DNA of 41,540 bases from Holosporaceae bacterium (GTDB lineage Bacteria > Pseudomonadota > Alphaproteobacteria > UBA3830): NCBI GenBank assembly GCA_031257475.1, contig JAIROP010000019.1, positions 1 to 41,540 on the forward strand. The letters run 5' to 3'. The number at the start of each line of letters is the position of its first letter. The first letter of the stretch is position 1. Made by a program: the position numbers and the translations under genes. This document shows, piece by piece, positions 25,565 through 35,330 of the stretch. A model generated the notes under the pieces. That model did not search any database. It saw nothing but the letters and a program-made list of their open reading frames with translations, and had not been told where the DNA came from.

Positions 25565-26903
25565 TGTTCAGAACCAAATTTTTAAATTGATCGCCACGCT
25601 CTTCGAAATTTCGGAACTGATCGAAACTTGCACAAGCCGGAGACAGTAGAACCACGCTGGCTCCATGGATCTTTGCAATCTCTCGAGATCTAGGGACGGC
25701 TTCGGACAAAGTGTAGACGATCTCGTTTTTCACTCCATGGCTTCGTAGCATCTGTGACCAGTCCTTGGCTGCTTCTCCAATCAACAGGGCAAATTTTATC
25801 CTATCGAAGTATTTACATAGACTTTCAAGGCCATTTTCCTTGGGACGTCCTCCAAGTATCCATATTATGTCATCAAAACGCTTCAAAGCCTGTTCAACAG
25901 AATCCACATTAGTCGCTTTACTGTCGTTGATGTATTGAACACCATCTATGCAGGCAACTATTTCTTGGCGATGCTCGAGTCCTTTGAAGGAAAATAGTCC
26001 TCTCTGGAAAATTTCTCCATCAAGTCCATTACAGGCAGATACAGCATAGGCAGCGGCGACATTTTGCAGATTGTGGACTCCATCAAGAAACAGACTTTTG
26101 CCGCAGACTCTTTCCCACGATCCGCGGCGATTATCGATCAGATCGTTGCCATGCCACCCCACTCCTAATGGAGGAACTCTGCTGCCAGAGATAGGGATAA
26201 CCTGCGGATGATTAATCTTTTTTAAAAATTTAAAAATTTCTGCACAGTGATCATCGTCAATTCCGACTATTGCCGTCGATTTTTCATGGAAATTGGCAAA
26301 TATTTTTTGCTTACTGGTTATATATCCTTCCATTCCGCCGTGTCTGGTTAAATGATCCGGAGCAATGTTCAACAAAATTGCCGTATCAAATCCTAAAATA
26401 TTACTGGATTCCAGTTGGTAAGAGGAGATTTCCAATATAAAATAGTCAGAATTGGGATCTAGAGATAAAACTGTCTGGCCAAAATTCCCTCCGATGGCTG
26501 TAATCTTCCCTGCATCATTGAACACATGATGAACCAGTGCTGTGGTGGTCGACTTGCCGTTGGTTCCCGTGATACATACCCTGATTTTGTTTCGAACGTG
26601 CCTTTGGAATAAATCCAGATCATTCAAAACGGGAATCAGATTTCTCCGAGCTGCGTTCACCAACGGATGACCGTTAGGCCAAATAAAATTCACTCCAGGA
26701 CTTACGATCAAGGCATCCAATTTTTCAACGGTCCTTGTATCTATCCTTTTGAGATGCGGGTATATATTATCGAAACTTTTTTGATCATCATAGATTTCCA
26801 CCACGGCACCGCTGGCCACCAACGCATCAACAGCTGATAGTCCAGTTTTGCCAAGGCCAATCACCCCAATGCGTCTATTTCTGCAAAAATCCAAATAAAT
26901 CAT
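25545..26903 (-). CDS. murD: UDP-N-acetylmuramoylalanine-D-glutamate ligase
   Basis: 452 aa. The N-terminal Rossmann domain (RRIGVIGLGKTGLSAVDAL) is followed by the Mur ligase ATP site ITGTNGKSTTTALV, LEISSYQLE, LNIAPDHLTRHG and GLEHRQEIV. YINDSKATNVDSVEQAL and the C-terminal LLSPACASFDQF follow. It adds D-glutamate to UDP-MurNAc-L-Ala in the cytosol. ATG 26903 overlaps the mraY stop by four bases (ATGA); the frame extends 18 codons further upstream but that piece lies within mraY. Confidence 0.95.
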   Translation of the reverse strand: MIYLDFCRNRRIGVIGLGKTGLSAVDALVASGAVVEIYDDQKSFDNIYPHLKRIDTRTVEKLDALIVSPGVNFIWPNGHPLVNAARRNLIPVLNDLDLFQRHVRNKIRVCITGTNGKSTTTALVHHVFNDAGKITAIGGNFGQTVLSLDPNSDYFILEISSYQLESSNILGFDTAILLNIAPDHLTRHGGMEGYITSKQKIFANFHEKSTAIVGIDDDHCAEIFKFLKKINHPQVIPISGSRVPPLGVGWHGNDLIDNRRGSWERVCGKSLFLDGVHNLQNVAAAYAVSACNGLDGEIFQRGLFSFKGLEHRQEIVACIDGVQYINDSKATNVDSVEQALKRFDDIIWILGGRPKENGLESLCKYFDRIKFALLIGEAAKDWSQMLRSHGVKNEIVYTLSEAVPRSREIAKIHGASVVLLSPACASFDQFRNFEERGDQFKNLVLNNDFKSK

Positions 26904-27976
26904 CTTATTTTTATTGTTGCCAATCCAGCCAGAGCAAATACAAAGGATATTATCCAAAATCTGATAACCACAGTTGGTTCTGTCCAGCCTTTTTTTTCAA
27001 AATGGTGATGAATTGGTGCCATCAGAAAAATTCTTCTGCCAGTACAGCGGAAGTAAATGACCTGAATCATTACTGACAGGGCCTCACACACAAAAAGTCC
27101 GCCCACAATAGCCCAAACAAACTCGTTCTTGATAATAACGCTGATACCGCCAAGAGCTCCGCCGATGGCAAGAGAGCCAGTGTCTCCCATAAATATCATG
27201 GCCGGAGGAGCATTATACCAGAGAAATCCCAGGCAGGCTCCGATGAGTGCTCCACAGAAAATGCTTAATTCTCCAACCGAAGCAATGTAAACTATGTGTA
27301 AATAATTTGAGAAGACCACATGCCCCACGATATAGCTGACAATTCCGAGGCACAGTGCGGCCAGCATGGCTGGAAATGTGGCTAACCCGTCCAATCCATC
27401 GGTTAGGTTAACAGCATTGGAGCTACCAACCACGACGAATGTTGTGAACAGAATCAGGAACATGGAGCTATGCAGAGTAAAATTCTTTAAAAACGGGAAG
27501 GTCAGATGACCGGCGATATCTGGAGTCCTAAGAGTTTCCACCAAATATGAGAAAATCACAGCTATTATTATCTGAAACAAAAATTTCTTCTTTCCGCGCA
27601 CACCTTTGGAATTATTCAAACGCACTTTCAGGAAATCGTCGTAAAATCCAAGTAAACAATAGGATAAAGTCAACATAATCAGGAGAAGCAGATAATTATT
27701 GGTAACATCTCCCCAGAGCAGAGACGAAATGATGCTACCTGCAATGATGATTGCGCCACCCATTGTTGGTATTCCACGTTTTTGGTGTACGTGTGATTCA
27801 GGACCGTCATTCCGAATTGGCTGTGAATGCTTGGAATGTTTTATAAAATTAGGATAGAGTAAAAAGCTTATTATCAACGCAGTGAGCAGCGCACAGATGG
27901 TCCTAAATGTAACGTAGCGCAGCAGATTTACACCGGAAATGAAATTAAAATACGGGAGCACTAGGTTGTAAAACAT
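26900..27976 (-). CDS. mraY: phospho-MurNAc-pentapeptide translocase MraY
   Basis: 358 aa integral membrane protein with about ten segments. Diagnostic sequences are KRGIPTMGGAIII, GFYDDFLKV, VNLTDGLDGLAT, FMGDTGSLAIGGALG and the histidine motif HHHFEKKGWTEP. It transfers phospho-MurNAc-pentapeptide to undecaprenyl phosphate, making lipid I. ATG 27976 lies four bases after the murF stop; no strong ribosome binding site is visible, so translation is probably coupled to murF. It overlaps murD by four bases downstream. Confidence 0.97.
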   Translation of the reverse strand: MFYNLVLPYFNFISGVNLLRYVTFRTICALLTALIISFLLYPNFIKHSKHSQPIRNDGPESHVHQKRGIPTMGGAIIIAGSIISSLLWGDVTNNYLLLLIMLTLSYCLLGFYDDFLKVRLNNSKGVRGKKKFLFQIIIAVIFSYLVETLRTPDIAGHLTFPFLKNFTLHSSMFLILFTTFVVVGSSNAVNLTDGLDGLATFPAMLAALCLGIVSYIVGHVVFSNYLHIVYIASVGELSIFCGALIGACLGFLWYNAPPAMIFMGDTGSLAIGGALGGISVIIKNEFVWAIVGGLFVCEALSVMIQVIYFRCTGRRIFLMAPIHHHFEKKGWTEPTVVIRFWIISFVFALAGLATIKIR

Positions 27977-27980
27977 GCAG

Positions 27981-29357
27981 CTATTCTAGGTTTTTCAGTA
28001 CATCGCCCAGGCAATTCATTTTCATAGAATTGGACCCCTTCACCAAAACGCAATCGCCTTTTTGGATACCTCCAGGAATTTTTTCAGCAAGCTCTGCAGA
28101 ATTTTCACACCAAGCTCCCTTTTTACAATCCCTTAGGTTGTCAAACAGATGCTTTGCCAGAGATCCACAGGCAAAAACCACATCAATCCCGAACTTATCC
28201 ACTGTTGCTGATAAATTTCTGTGATAATGAACTGAATCTTTGCCCAGTTCAAGCATATTTCCAACGATCAATACTTTTCTTCGGTCTCGGTGTGTGACGG
28301 CAATGGATTGAATCGCAGATTTTAATGAGGTGGGACAGGCATTATAAGTGTCATCCATGAGAAATATGTCTAGATTTTTCAGATAAAAACATTCCCCTCG
28401 CCTGGTGGCTGGGCTGAAGGAAGTCATTTCACAGGCTAATTTCTGCAGAGGCTCTCCTGATAAAATATGTGCAGCCAGTATGGCGGGTAAACTATTGTTA
28501 ATTAACGATATATTTTTATGACATATTCTGTATTCTATTTTTGTCCCGAGTATTTCCGCCTCAATGCTAAAGCAATTGTTAATATATTCCTGTTTCAGGA
28601 CGTTGGCATCGCTGCCCTCCGATCCAAATGTAAAAATATTTCTAATTCGGTTTTCTTGGGCGCGTCGCTTCAAAAAATCCGTATATGGAGAATCAGCAGG
28701 AATAATTGCTGCTTCTTGTGCATTGACCGTCTCAAAAATTTCAGATTTGGCAGCAGCGATATCCCAAACAGAATTAAAAAACTCCAGGTGCGCTTCGCAA
28801 ATTTGAGAAATGATAGAAATGGACGGCTGAATTACCTCCAGCAGCTTCCTAATTTCTCCAGCAACGCTCATGCCCATTTCGAAAATACCGAACTTCACAT
28901 CCTTTGGCATGGTGGCTGCGCACAGTGGTAATCCTATCTGACTGTTGAAATTTCTCTTCGTCACATATATTTTGTCCCGTAGCATTGTTCGCCCAGAAAG
29001 CAGATGGTATATTAAATCCTTGACGGTGGTTTTCCCAATACTGCCAGTGACTCCGACATATCTAGCCCTGGAGTTTGCAGCGTTGTATTTCGCGAGTGTT
29101 AATAGTGCATTCGTCGAAGACTTTACCATCACAATTCTGTCGGCTCCAACTCCGGTAATATGTTTTTCCGAGATTGCCAGAACGGCTCCTGCTCCGAGCG
29201 CATTCTGGATAAAGTTATGTCCGTCAGTCCGCTCTCCCACAAGAGCCACAAATAGATCTCCTATTTTGACGTCGTCGGAGTTTATTGAGATGCCTTCCAC
29301 GTCATACGCAACACTTTGTCCAAAAATTTCAGAAAGCTCTTCCTTTGAAAAAATCAT
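27981..29357 (-). CDS. murF: UDP-MurNAc-tripeptide-D-Ala-D-Ala ligase
   Basis: 458 aa. It has an N-terminal substrate domain with GDLFVALVGERTDGHNFI, the ATP site VTGSIGKTTVKDL, MGMSVAGEIRKL, and the C-terminal DDTYNACPTSLKSAI and GNMLELGKDSVHYH. The P-loop reads TGSIGKTT where TGSxGKTT is standard. It adds D-Ala-D-Ala to the murein precursor. ATG 29357 overlaps the murE stop by four bases. The order murE-murF-mraY-murD-ftsW is the classical one. Confidence 0.95.
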   Translation of the reverse strand: MIFSKEELSEIFGQSVAYDVEGISINSDDVKIGDLFVALVGERTDGHNFIQNALGAGAVLAISEKHITGVGADRIVMVKSSTNALLTLAKYNAANSRARYVGVTGSIGKTTVKDLIYHLLSGRTMLRDKIYVTKRNFNSQIGLPLCAATMPKDVKFGIFEMGMSVAGEIRKLLEVIQPSISIISQICEAHLEFFNSVWDIAAAKSEIFETVNAQEAAIIPADSPYTDFLKRRAQENRIRNIFTFGSEGSDANVLKQEYINNCFSIEAEILGTKIEYRICHKNISLINNSLPAILAAHILSGEPLQKLACEMTSFSPATRRGECFYLKNLDIFLMDDTYNACPTSLKSAIQSIAVTHRDRRKVLIVGNMLELGKDSVHYHRNLSATVDKFGIDVVFACGSLAKHLFDNLRDCKKGAWCENSAELAEKIPGGIQKGDCVLVKGSNSMKMNCLGDVLKNLE

Positions 29358-30808
29358 TGTTTTTCCTTGAGTCTATCCAATATGACATCTTTGTCGGAGA
29401 ATACTAACAGTTTTTCACCAATCTGTTGATAAGTTTCATGTCCCTTTCCAGATACCAACAGTGTATCTCCTTCTGACAGCATCTCCATGGCCGTTTTAAT
29501 CGCCGTTCGACGATCACCAATCTCCGTGGCTCTGCTACATCCCTCCAGGATCATTTTTCTAATCTGCCAGGGATCTTCATCTCTCGGGTTATCGTCGGTC
29601 ACGATTACCAGATCCGCAAATTTTTCCGCAATTTCTCCCATTAAAGGCCGTTTTTGAGAATCGCGGTTTCCTCCACAGCCGAAAACTGTAATCAGTCGGT
29701 TTTTGGTATGGCTCCTCAGAGACGCAATTGCATTTTCCAGGGCATCCGGAGTGTGAGCATAGTCTGTGTATATGCTTGCCGACCTGAATTTAGCAATCAG
29801 CTCCAAACGACCGTTGATTGGTTTCAGCTTTTCCAACTCTTCCACTGCTCTTTCGCGAGCTACACCGGTTATATGAGCTATGGCAGCGGAGCACAGAGAA
29901 TTGTATACCTGGAAAGTTCCCTGCAGAGGCAAAACAAAGGTGAATTCTTTCCCAAAAAATGAGCATTTTACCAGTTGAACGGATTCTTTTTGGTCGATGT
30001 GTATGATTTTTACATTTGTTGCGCTGTATCCATAGTCGAGGTAGTCTACACCTCGGTTCCGAGCAATTTCACGGATGCGTTGTGAGTGGGAGTCGTCGGC
30101 ATTGACGATAAAGGTGGATTGGCCTAGCGCCAATTCCGTGAAGAGCCTTGCTTTCGCATTCCAGTATTTTTCAAATGTTTTGTGATGGTCTAGATGGTCC
30201 TGGGTTAAATTGGTGAAAGCACAAACGTTAAATCCGATTTCATCCAGGCGACGTTGTTCTATTCCATGACTGGTTGCTTCCAACGCAATATTTTCTATCA
30301 TGTTTGCACCTAGTCTGTGCAAAATTTTATGCAGAGTGAGACAATCCGGTGTGGTCATATTATGGGGCAGGTTGCTGCGAGTATCCTTTGTAATTACTCC
30401 CAGGGTGCCGATGCTGGCAGCGGCGATCCCAGATCCGACCCAAATTTGCCGTAGAATATCCACCACAGAGCTTTTTCCATTGGTGCCAGTGACAGCGACT
30501 GCGTTATCAAAACGGCTGAGAAAAAACTTCGCAGCGATGTTAGCAAGTTTAATTCGCACATTTGGGGTGAACAAAAATAATATTCCATCTCTGATTTCAA
30601 GATAATTCCCTTCCCCCCCTTGGAGTATATATTCGGCTCCTCTGGAAATGGCCTCTGCCACATGATTTTTCCTATTCTCCAGGTTTCTATTTAGGGCCAC
30701 AAACATACTTTTGGGAACAGTAATGTTTTGAGAATTATCGCATAGATCCATGACCTGCAACGTTCTATGAACATCACCCAGGTCGAACAATTCTCCCAAA
30801 GTTTTCAT
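29354..30808 (-). CDS. murE: UDP-MurNAc-tripeptide synthetase MurE (meso-DAP type)
   Basis: 484 aa. It has the ATP site VTGTNGKSSVVDIL, ALEATSHGIEQRRLDEI, NLTQDHLDHH, YTDYAHTPDALENAI and GCGGNRDSQKRPLMGEIA. The DNPR motif (VTDDNPRDEDP) selects meso-diaminopimelate rather than lysine. DAP synthesis starts with LysC, also encoded in this window. ATG 30808 has GGGAGG upstream inside the end of ftsI and overlaps its stop by four bases. Confidence 0.96.
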   Translation of the reverse strand: MKTLGELFDLGDVHRTLQVMDLCDNSQNITVPKSMFVALNRNLENRKNHVAEAISRGAEYILQGGEGNYLEIRDGILFLFTPNVRIKLANIAAKFFLSRFDNAVAVTGTNGKSSVVDILRQIWVGSGIAAASIGTLGVITKDTRSNLPHNMTTPDCLTLHKILHRLGANMIENIALEATSHGIEQRRLDEIGFNVCAFTNLTQDHLDHHKTFEKYWNAKARLFTELALGQSTFIVNADDSHSQRIREIARNRGVDYLDYGYSATNVKIIHIDQKESVQLVKCSFFGKEFTFVLPLQGTFQVYNSLCSAAIAHITGVARERAVEELEKLKPINGRLELIAKFRSASIYTDYAHTPDALENAIASLRSHTKNRLITVFGCGGNRDSQKRPLMGEIAEKFADLVIVTDDNPRDEDPWQIRKMILEGCSRATEIGDRRTAIKTAMEMLSEGDTLLVSGKGHETYQQIGEKLLVFSDKDVILDRLKEKQ

Positions 30809-32451
30809 ATTACCTCCCTCATGATCTTTTTCCAGTCTGGTTCTGGCCTCGTGGAAGCCACGACACCTAGCATCGCGCCGATTCTTTTTATTATGCGTGC
30901 ACAGATTGGCGCGGCGTTCCAGCCTCCTGTCCTATAGCCATGTGTCTGAGCTGTTTCCCTGGGTTCATCTAACACAATATAGACAGAGTATTGAGGATTG
31001 GTCATTGGGAAAACACCGATAAATCCAGTGTAATTTGCGTTTTTTTGATACACGCCTCTCCTAGGTTTTTCAGCAGTTCCGGATTTTCCTCCGACAAGAT
31101 ATCCGGGAACTTCCGCAAATCGGTTTCTCCCTTCGGTAACATTGATTCGCAGAAGGGCTTTCATGAGATCTGAGGTTTTTTGGGAGACAATTCGTCGACC
31201 AGCCACAATATTTTCTCGCTTCAGCAGCGTTGGTCTGTTCAAAATTCCATCGTTAATTATTCCTGATACCACCGTGATTAGATGAAGAGGACTCAGTGCT
31301 ATTCCGTGCCCATAGGAAATAGTGATGGAATTGGCTTCGGTCCAGGATTCACAGTAGAGAGGCTTCTGGGTCTCGGCCAATTCACAGGAAATGTTATCCA
31401 ACAGTCCTATATTTTTGTAAAATTTTTTCTGGGCAGTTCTACCAACCTCCAGGGCAATTTTTGCCGAACCAATGTTTGAGGAATACTTTAAAATTTCCTC
31501 CACTGAAAGGAATTTGCCCAGTCCTTTGAAATCATTGATCGTAAATTTTCCTATTTTTATTGGTTCTCGGGCGTCAAACATTGTAAAGGGGGTAATTCCG
31601 AACTCAAGCGCCAGGGCCGTATTGAAAATTTTCGCGGATGATCCTGGTTCGATGGCTGACGACGTTACCATGTTAAAACGTTCTCTGGCGTTGGGATCCA
31701 AATTTTCATTTGGGTTAAAATCCGGAATGGAAATAAGAGATATTATTTCGCCGGTGGAAATTTTCATCACGGCAGCGGCTCCACCAATGGCCTGAAACTC
31801 TGCGATACCTTTCTGCAATTCATCCCTGACAGCATGCTGAATTTTTACATCCAGAGCAAGCTGCAGTGGAGTGGAAGATTCCCTCAAAAATTCGTCAAAC
31901 ACCTTTTCAACACCTGCGATTCCAACGTTGTCCACATCGGTTCCTCCGATGACGTGAGCAAGTAAATTGGCATCTGGGTACACACGTCGTTCTGTCCTGA
32001 GAAAATGTGTTCCTGGAATACCTTGATTTAAAACGGCTTGTTCCTGCAAGGGAGACAGATTTCGTTTTATCCACAAAAATTTTTTCGGTTCGGATAGCTT
32101 TTTGATCAGGTCATCCTTTTTTAGTCCTTTGAGGGCTAGGGCAATTTTTTCCGCAGCCTCTTCCACGTTAATTATTTCTCTGGGACATGCGTACAGAGAT
32201 ACAGTCGGCAGACTTGTTGCGATTATTACGCCGTTTCTGTCAATTATATCGACACGAGAAATGGGGGACGGGGTATATTCCCCGCCGGATTCCCTAGTCC
32301 TGCTGCTGAGGATCATTACCTGAGCCAATCGTATGAGCAGAATCGTAAATAAAATTAGGAAAACGCTTATGATGAATAAAATCCTCTGCTTAGCAATTTT
32401 TAGAAATTTCGTCGAGAGAGAATACATGTTGTTGCCATAGCCGACATACAT
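30805..32451 (-). CDS. ftsI: septal transpeptidase FtsI (PBP3)
   Basis: 548 aa. A short cytoplasmic tail and one membrane helix (ILFIISVFLILFTILLIRLA) lead to the PBP dimerisation domain (RVDIIDRNGVIIATSLPTVS) and the transpeptidase domain. Catalytic motifs: SxxK at S271-K274 in EPGSSAKIF (STVK is the common form), SxN at S324-N326 in YSSNIGS, and KSGT at 456-459. It crosslinks septal murein with FtsW. ATG 32451 shares one base with the ftsL stop (TGATG); an in-frame TTG three bases earlier is the alternative. Confidence 0.95.
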   Translation of the reverse strand: MYVGYGNNMYSLSTKFLKIAKQRILFIISVFLILFTILLIRLAQVMILSSRTRESGGEYTPSPISRVDIIDRNGVIIATSLPTVSLYACPREIINVEEAAEKIALALKGLKKDDLIKKLSEPKKFLWIKRNLSPLQEQAVLNQGIPGTHFLRTERRVYPDANLLAHVIGGTDVDNVGIAGVEKVFDEFLRESSTPLQLALDVKIQHAVRDELQKGIAEFQAIGGAAAVMKISTGEIISLISIPDFNPNENLDPNARERFNMVTSSAIEPGSSAKIFNTALALEFGITPFTMFDAREPIKIGKFTINDFKGLGKFLSVEEILKYSSNIGSAKIALEVGRTAQKKFYKNIGLLDNISCELAETQKPLYCESWTEANSITISYGHGIALSPLHLITVVSGIINDGILNRPTLLKRENIVAGRRIVSQKTSDLMKALLRINVTEGRNRFAEVPGYLVGGKSGTAEKPRRGVYQKNANYTGFIGVFPMTNPQYSVYIVLDEPRETAQTHGYRTGGWNAAPICARIIKRIGAMLGVVASTRPEPDWKKIMREVI

Positions 32452-32804
32452 CAATCAATACCTTTGGAGGTCAAAATCTCGTCCACCAACTTGGACAATC
32501 GCTTCGTTTTTCTACTTTTATCAGAATGAAATATTAGTGGATCGAATTCTCGCAGCTGTGACGGTTCCACCTGATGCATATCCTTTAGGTGTTTTGCAGA
32601 TAAATGCTGTATTCTTTCTGGCGATGTCAAAGCTTTCCATTCCGCCTTCAGTATGTGCTGATTTCTTTTTTCGATGACAATCTCACGCTGCGCTTCGCGG
32701 ATCCGTTCTTCAATGGAAAGAACAGTGTACTTCAGATAAAACAGCCAGGACCCAATTACACAGACCATAGAAGCAAAAAATATGGAATGTCTTTTCCTTA
32801 TCAT
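32451..32804 (-). CDS. ftsL: cell division protein FtsL
   Basis: 117 aa small bitopic protein: short basic N-terminus (MIRKRHS), one membrane helix (IFFASMVCVIGSWLFYLKY), then a periplasmic coiled coil (IEERIREAQREIVIEKRNQH) and the conserved ALTSPERIQHLSAKHL. It acts with FtsB and FtsQ to activate FtsWI. Its position between rsmH and ftsI is diagnostic. The C-terminal tail after about residue 90 is a little longer than in E. coli. Confidence 0.85.
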   Translation of the reverse strand: MIRKRHSIFFASMVCVIGSWLFYLKYTVLSIEERIREAQREIVIEKRNQHILKAEWKALTSPERIQHLSAKHLKDMHQVEPSQLREFDPLIFHSDKSRKTKRLSKLVDEILTSKGID

Positions 32805-32822
32805 TACGGCACCAAATCCTGG

Positions 32823-33692
32823 TCAGTGTAACATAGAAATTCCACGAAGTTTAGCTGATCTTGATCGGGAATTGCCTCGCATTTCTCCCGGTGACGGAAC
32901 GATCGGTTTTTTGGTTAATAATTTGAACTTCGATCGCTTCTCCGATGCCGCCAATTTTCTAAAAAACAGCTTCACAATACGATCTTCAAGGGAATGGAAA
33001 CTCACAACTATTATTTTTCCACCGGGATTAAGCAAATCAACGGAATCATGCAAAATACTCCGTAGTTCTCCCAACTCATCGTTGACGAAAATTCTCAAAG
33101 ATTGGAATGTCTTGGTGGATGGATCAATTCTACTGTATCTCTTTACGCAGGAACGGACAATGTTTGCCAGATCCTCGGTGCTATGAATTCTGTCTAAATT
33201 TAATTTAATATTTTTGGCTATGCGCCTCGAGAAATGTTCCTCTCCAAACTCATATATAATGTTTGCCAGTTCTTTCTCGGAGTATTTATGGAGCACGTCA
33301 AACGCCGCCTCTTCGCACAGCCCCATTCTCATGTCCACCGGACCCGGAAGATTAAAGGAAAACCCTCGGCCTGGATTCGCCAGCTGAAAGCTAGAAACAC
33401 CCAAATCCAACACTATTCCATCAAGTTTATGATTCACCAGTTTTTTTAAATCACTGAATTTTGCGTGAAAAAACACGAATCTCTGTGGATAGTTTGTTCT
33501 GAAATCCTCTGCGATGGGCTCCACTGCAATGTCCCGATCCACGGCAATTACACTGCAATCGGCCGCTTCAAGAATACCCCTCGCGTATCCTCCTCCTCCA
33601 AATGTTCCATCGAAATAGACACCTCCGTCCCGGGGATTTAGCATACACAGCACTTCTGGCAATAGAACCGGTATATGCTCCTGCTTAGCCAT
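32823..33692 (-). CDS. rsmH: 16S rRNA m4C1402 methyltransferase RsmH
   Basis: 289 aa. The SAM site is DGTFGGGGYARGILE, followed by VDRDIA, LDLGVSSFQLANPGRGFSF, PVDMRM and the C-terminal FHSLEDRIVKLFF. It methylates N4 of C1402 in the decoding centre. ATG 33692 is 10 bases after the antiporter gene stop. No mraZ is present upstream; the usual mraZ-rsmH start of the dcw cluster is replaced by an antiporter gene. The ribosome binding site is weak. Confidence 0.95.
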   Translation of the reverse strand: MAKQEHIPVLLPEVLCMLNPRDGGVYFDGTFGGGGYARGILEAADCSVIAVDRDIAVEPIAEDFRTNYPQRFVFFHAKFSDLKKLVNHKLDGIVLDLGVSSFQLANPGRGFSFNLPGPVDMRMGLCEEAAFDVLHKYSEKELANIIYEFGEEHFSRRIAKNIKLNLDRIHSTEDLANIVRSCVKRYSRIDPSTKTFQSLRIFVNDELGELRSILHDSVDLLNPGGKIIVVSFHSLEDRIVKLFFRKLAASEKRSKFKLLTKKPIVPSPGEMRGNSRSRSAKLRGISMLH

Positions 33693-33701
33693 GGAGCGTC
33701 A

Positions 33702-35015
33702 TCACAAATAATATGATATGATTACAAATATCGGCAATAATATGCTCATAGACCAGACAACGTATCCCAAAAATGAAGGCATTGCCACTCCCTGCCCTTC
33801 CGCCACAGACCTTACAATCAGGTTGGGCGCGTTCCCAATGTAGGTCAGTGCCCCCATAAACACCGTGGATATGGAAAATGCGGTCAAAATATTGGCCTGC
33901 GCAGTCATGAGAACATTTGGATCGCCGGAGGTCATGTGGAAGAAAAGCAGAAATGTTGGAGCATTATCAAGAAATGAGGAAAGCAGACCACTGATCCAAA
34001 AACAGCGACTGGCGATAAAATCTCCACCTGGCGCAATCCAGCTAAACACATCCCCGAGTCTTCCGTCGCCCCCTTGATTCATAATATGGATTACTGGAAC
34101 TATTGTTATGAAAATTCCGAAGAATAATTCTCCAATTTCTTTTATCGGCCCCAGAGAAACGCCATTTCTCTGGTAGATTTCATCTGGAGTAACTGACACG
34201 GAAATAATGATGATGGTCAAAAGTATTAAATTTCTCAAAACGGCGGCACCGGAAACACTTTCTCCCAGCACAAATCCGTCTCCAGGGAAGTTGCACAGAA
34301 TCACCGTCAGCAGAATCCCCACCAGGAGAAATATGTTGGGGATTCCTTCTAGGATAAATGAGGGATCCTGATTCGATCTGGGCCCGGGCTTCTGCCCATC
34401 TTTTTTGAATAGGTAGAAATCAACGGCGAAAAAGAGCAGGCAGAGCGCTCCGATGGTGCCGAATATAAAAACATACAAATGTTTTATAAACCAGAAAAAA
34501 TCTATTCCCTTAAGAAATCCGATAAACAGAGGCGGATCTCCCAGCGGCGTCACTGCTCCACCGATGTTGGATACCAAAAAAATGAAAAATACCATGAGAT
34601 GGGTTTTATATCGCCGAAAAGAATTTGCCCTAAGGAAGGGTCGAATCAGCAGCGAAGTAGCTCCTGTGGTCCCCATCCATCCAGCCAGGATACTGCCAGC
34701 AAACAGATATATTGTGTTGAAACAGGGACCATAGCTTCGTGGAAAATCCACAAATATTCCCCCGGAAACAATGTAGAGTGCGAATATTAAAAGAATAAAT
34801 GGCAGATAGTCAGCAAACAGCGGCTCATAAATGGCTTCTACCACACGGGGCCATCCCCAAAAATAGCTTACCCAGAACAAATACAGACAGGTCCAGAATC
34901 GCAGAACATAGGCAGAATATTTCTCCCAAAATTTTGCTGCCAGCAGCGGACCAAACGCCACGGAGAACACGAGCCCAAGGAACGGGCCAGCCCACCATAG
35001 ACTCAAAAAATCCAC
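33702..35015 (-). CDS. NhaD-type sodium/proton antiporter family protein
   Basis: 437 aa with ten or more membrane segments. Family marks of the rickettsial-type NhaD/ion transporter proteins are WMGTTGATSLLIRPFLRAN, FLVSNIGGAVTPLGDPPLFI and the C-terminal GALTYIGNAPNLIVRSVAEG. It would exchange Na+ for protons across the inner membrane; substrate specificity (sodium, citrate or an oxyanion) is not settled by sequence. GTG 35015 has no strong ribosome binding site. The gene sits between rpsR (48 bases upstream) and rsmH (10 bases downstream), an unusual place for a transporter. Confidence 0.85.
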   Translation of the reverse strand: MDFLSLWWAGPFLGLVFSVAFGPLLAAKFWEKYSAYVLRFWTCLYLFWVSYFWGWPRVVEAIYEPLFADYLPFILLIFALYIVSGGIFVDFPRSYGPCFNTIYLFAGSILAGWMGTTGATSLLIRPFLRANSFRRYKTHLMVFFIFLVSNIGGAVTPLGDPPLFIGFLKGIDFFWFIKHLYVFIFGTIGALCLLFFAVDFYLFKKDGQKPGPRSNQDPSFILEGIPNIFLLVGILLTVILCNFPGDGFVLGESVSGAAVLRNLILLTIIIISVSVTPDEIYQRNGVSLGPIKEIGELFFGIFITIVPVIHIMNQGGDGRLGDVFSWIAPGGDFIASRCFWISGLLSSFLDNAPTFLLFFHMTSGDPNVLMTAQANILTAFSISTVFMGALTYIGNAPNLIVRSVAEGQGVAMPSFLGYVVWSMSILLPIFVIISYYL

Positions 35016-35063
35016 CGTTACACGCTCATAACAATGGGGGACAAGACCATCTACAATCTCTTG

Positions 35064-35330
35064 CTAGTCCGCGACATAGGGAAGTAGTGCCAAATAGCGG
35101 GCCCTCTTAATTGCAATCGCCAACGCTCTCTGTCTTCTGGCGCAGACCAGTGACATCCGACTCGGCAAAATTTTCCCACGCTCCGAGGTAAACTTCTGCA
35201 GAGTGCGCGGATCCTTATAGTCGATTTTCATCTGGCTATTCTCAAACGGGCAGGACTTCTTTTTCACCAACACATTTTTCTTCCAGGAAGCTCTATCTTT
35301 GTTTTTCATATCCTTTTTGTCGTTTCTCAT
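35064..35330 (-). CDS. rpsR: 30S ribosomal protein S18
   Basis: 88 aa. It has the core [40 protein letters not shown], then [20 protein letters not shown], all typical of S18. A lysine-rich N-terminal extension of about 20 residues precedes it. ATG 35330 overlaps the rpsF stop (ATGA). rplI, which normally follows rpsR in alphaproteobacteria, is absent here; the antiporter gene follows instead. Confidence 0.97.
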   Translation of the reverse strand: MRNDKKDMKNKDRASWKKNVLVKKKSCPFENSQMKIDYKDPRTLQKFTSERGKILPSRMSLVCARRQRALAIAIKRARYLALLPYVAD

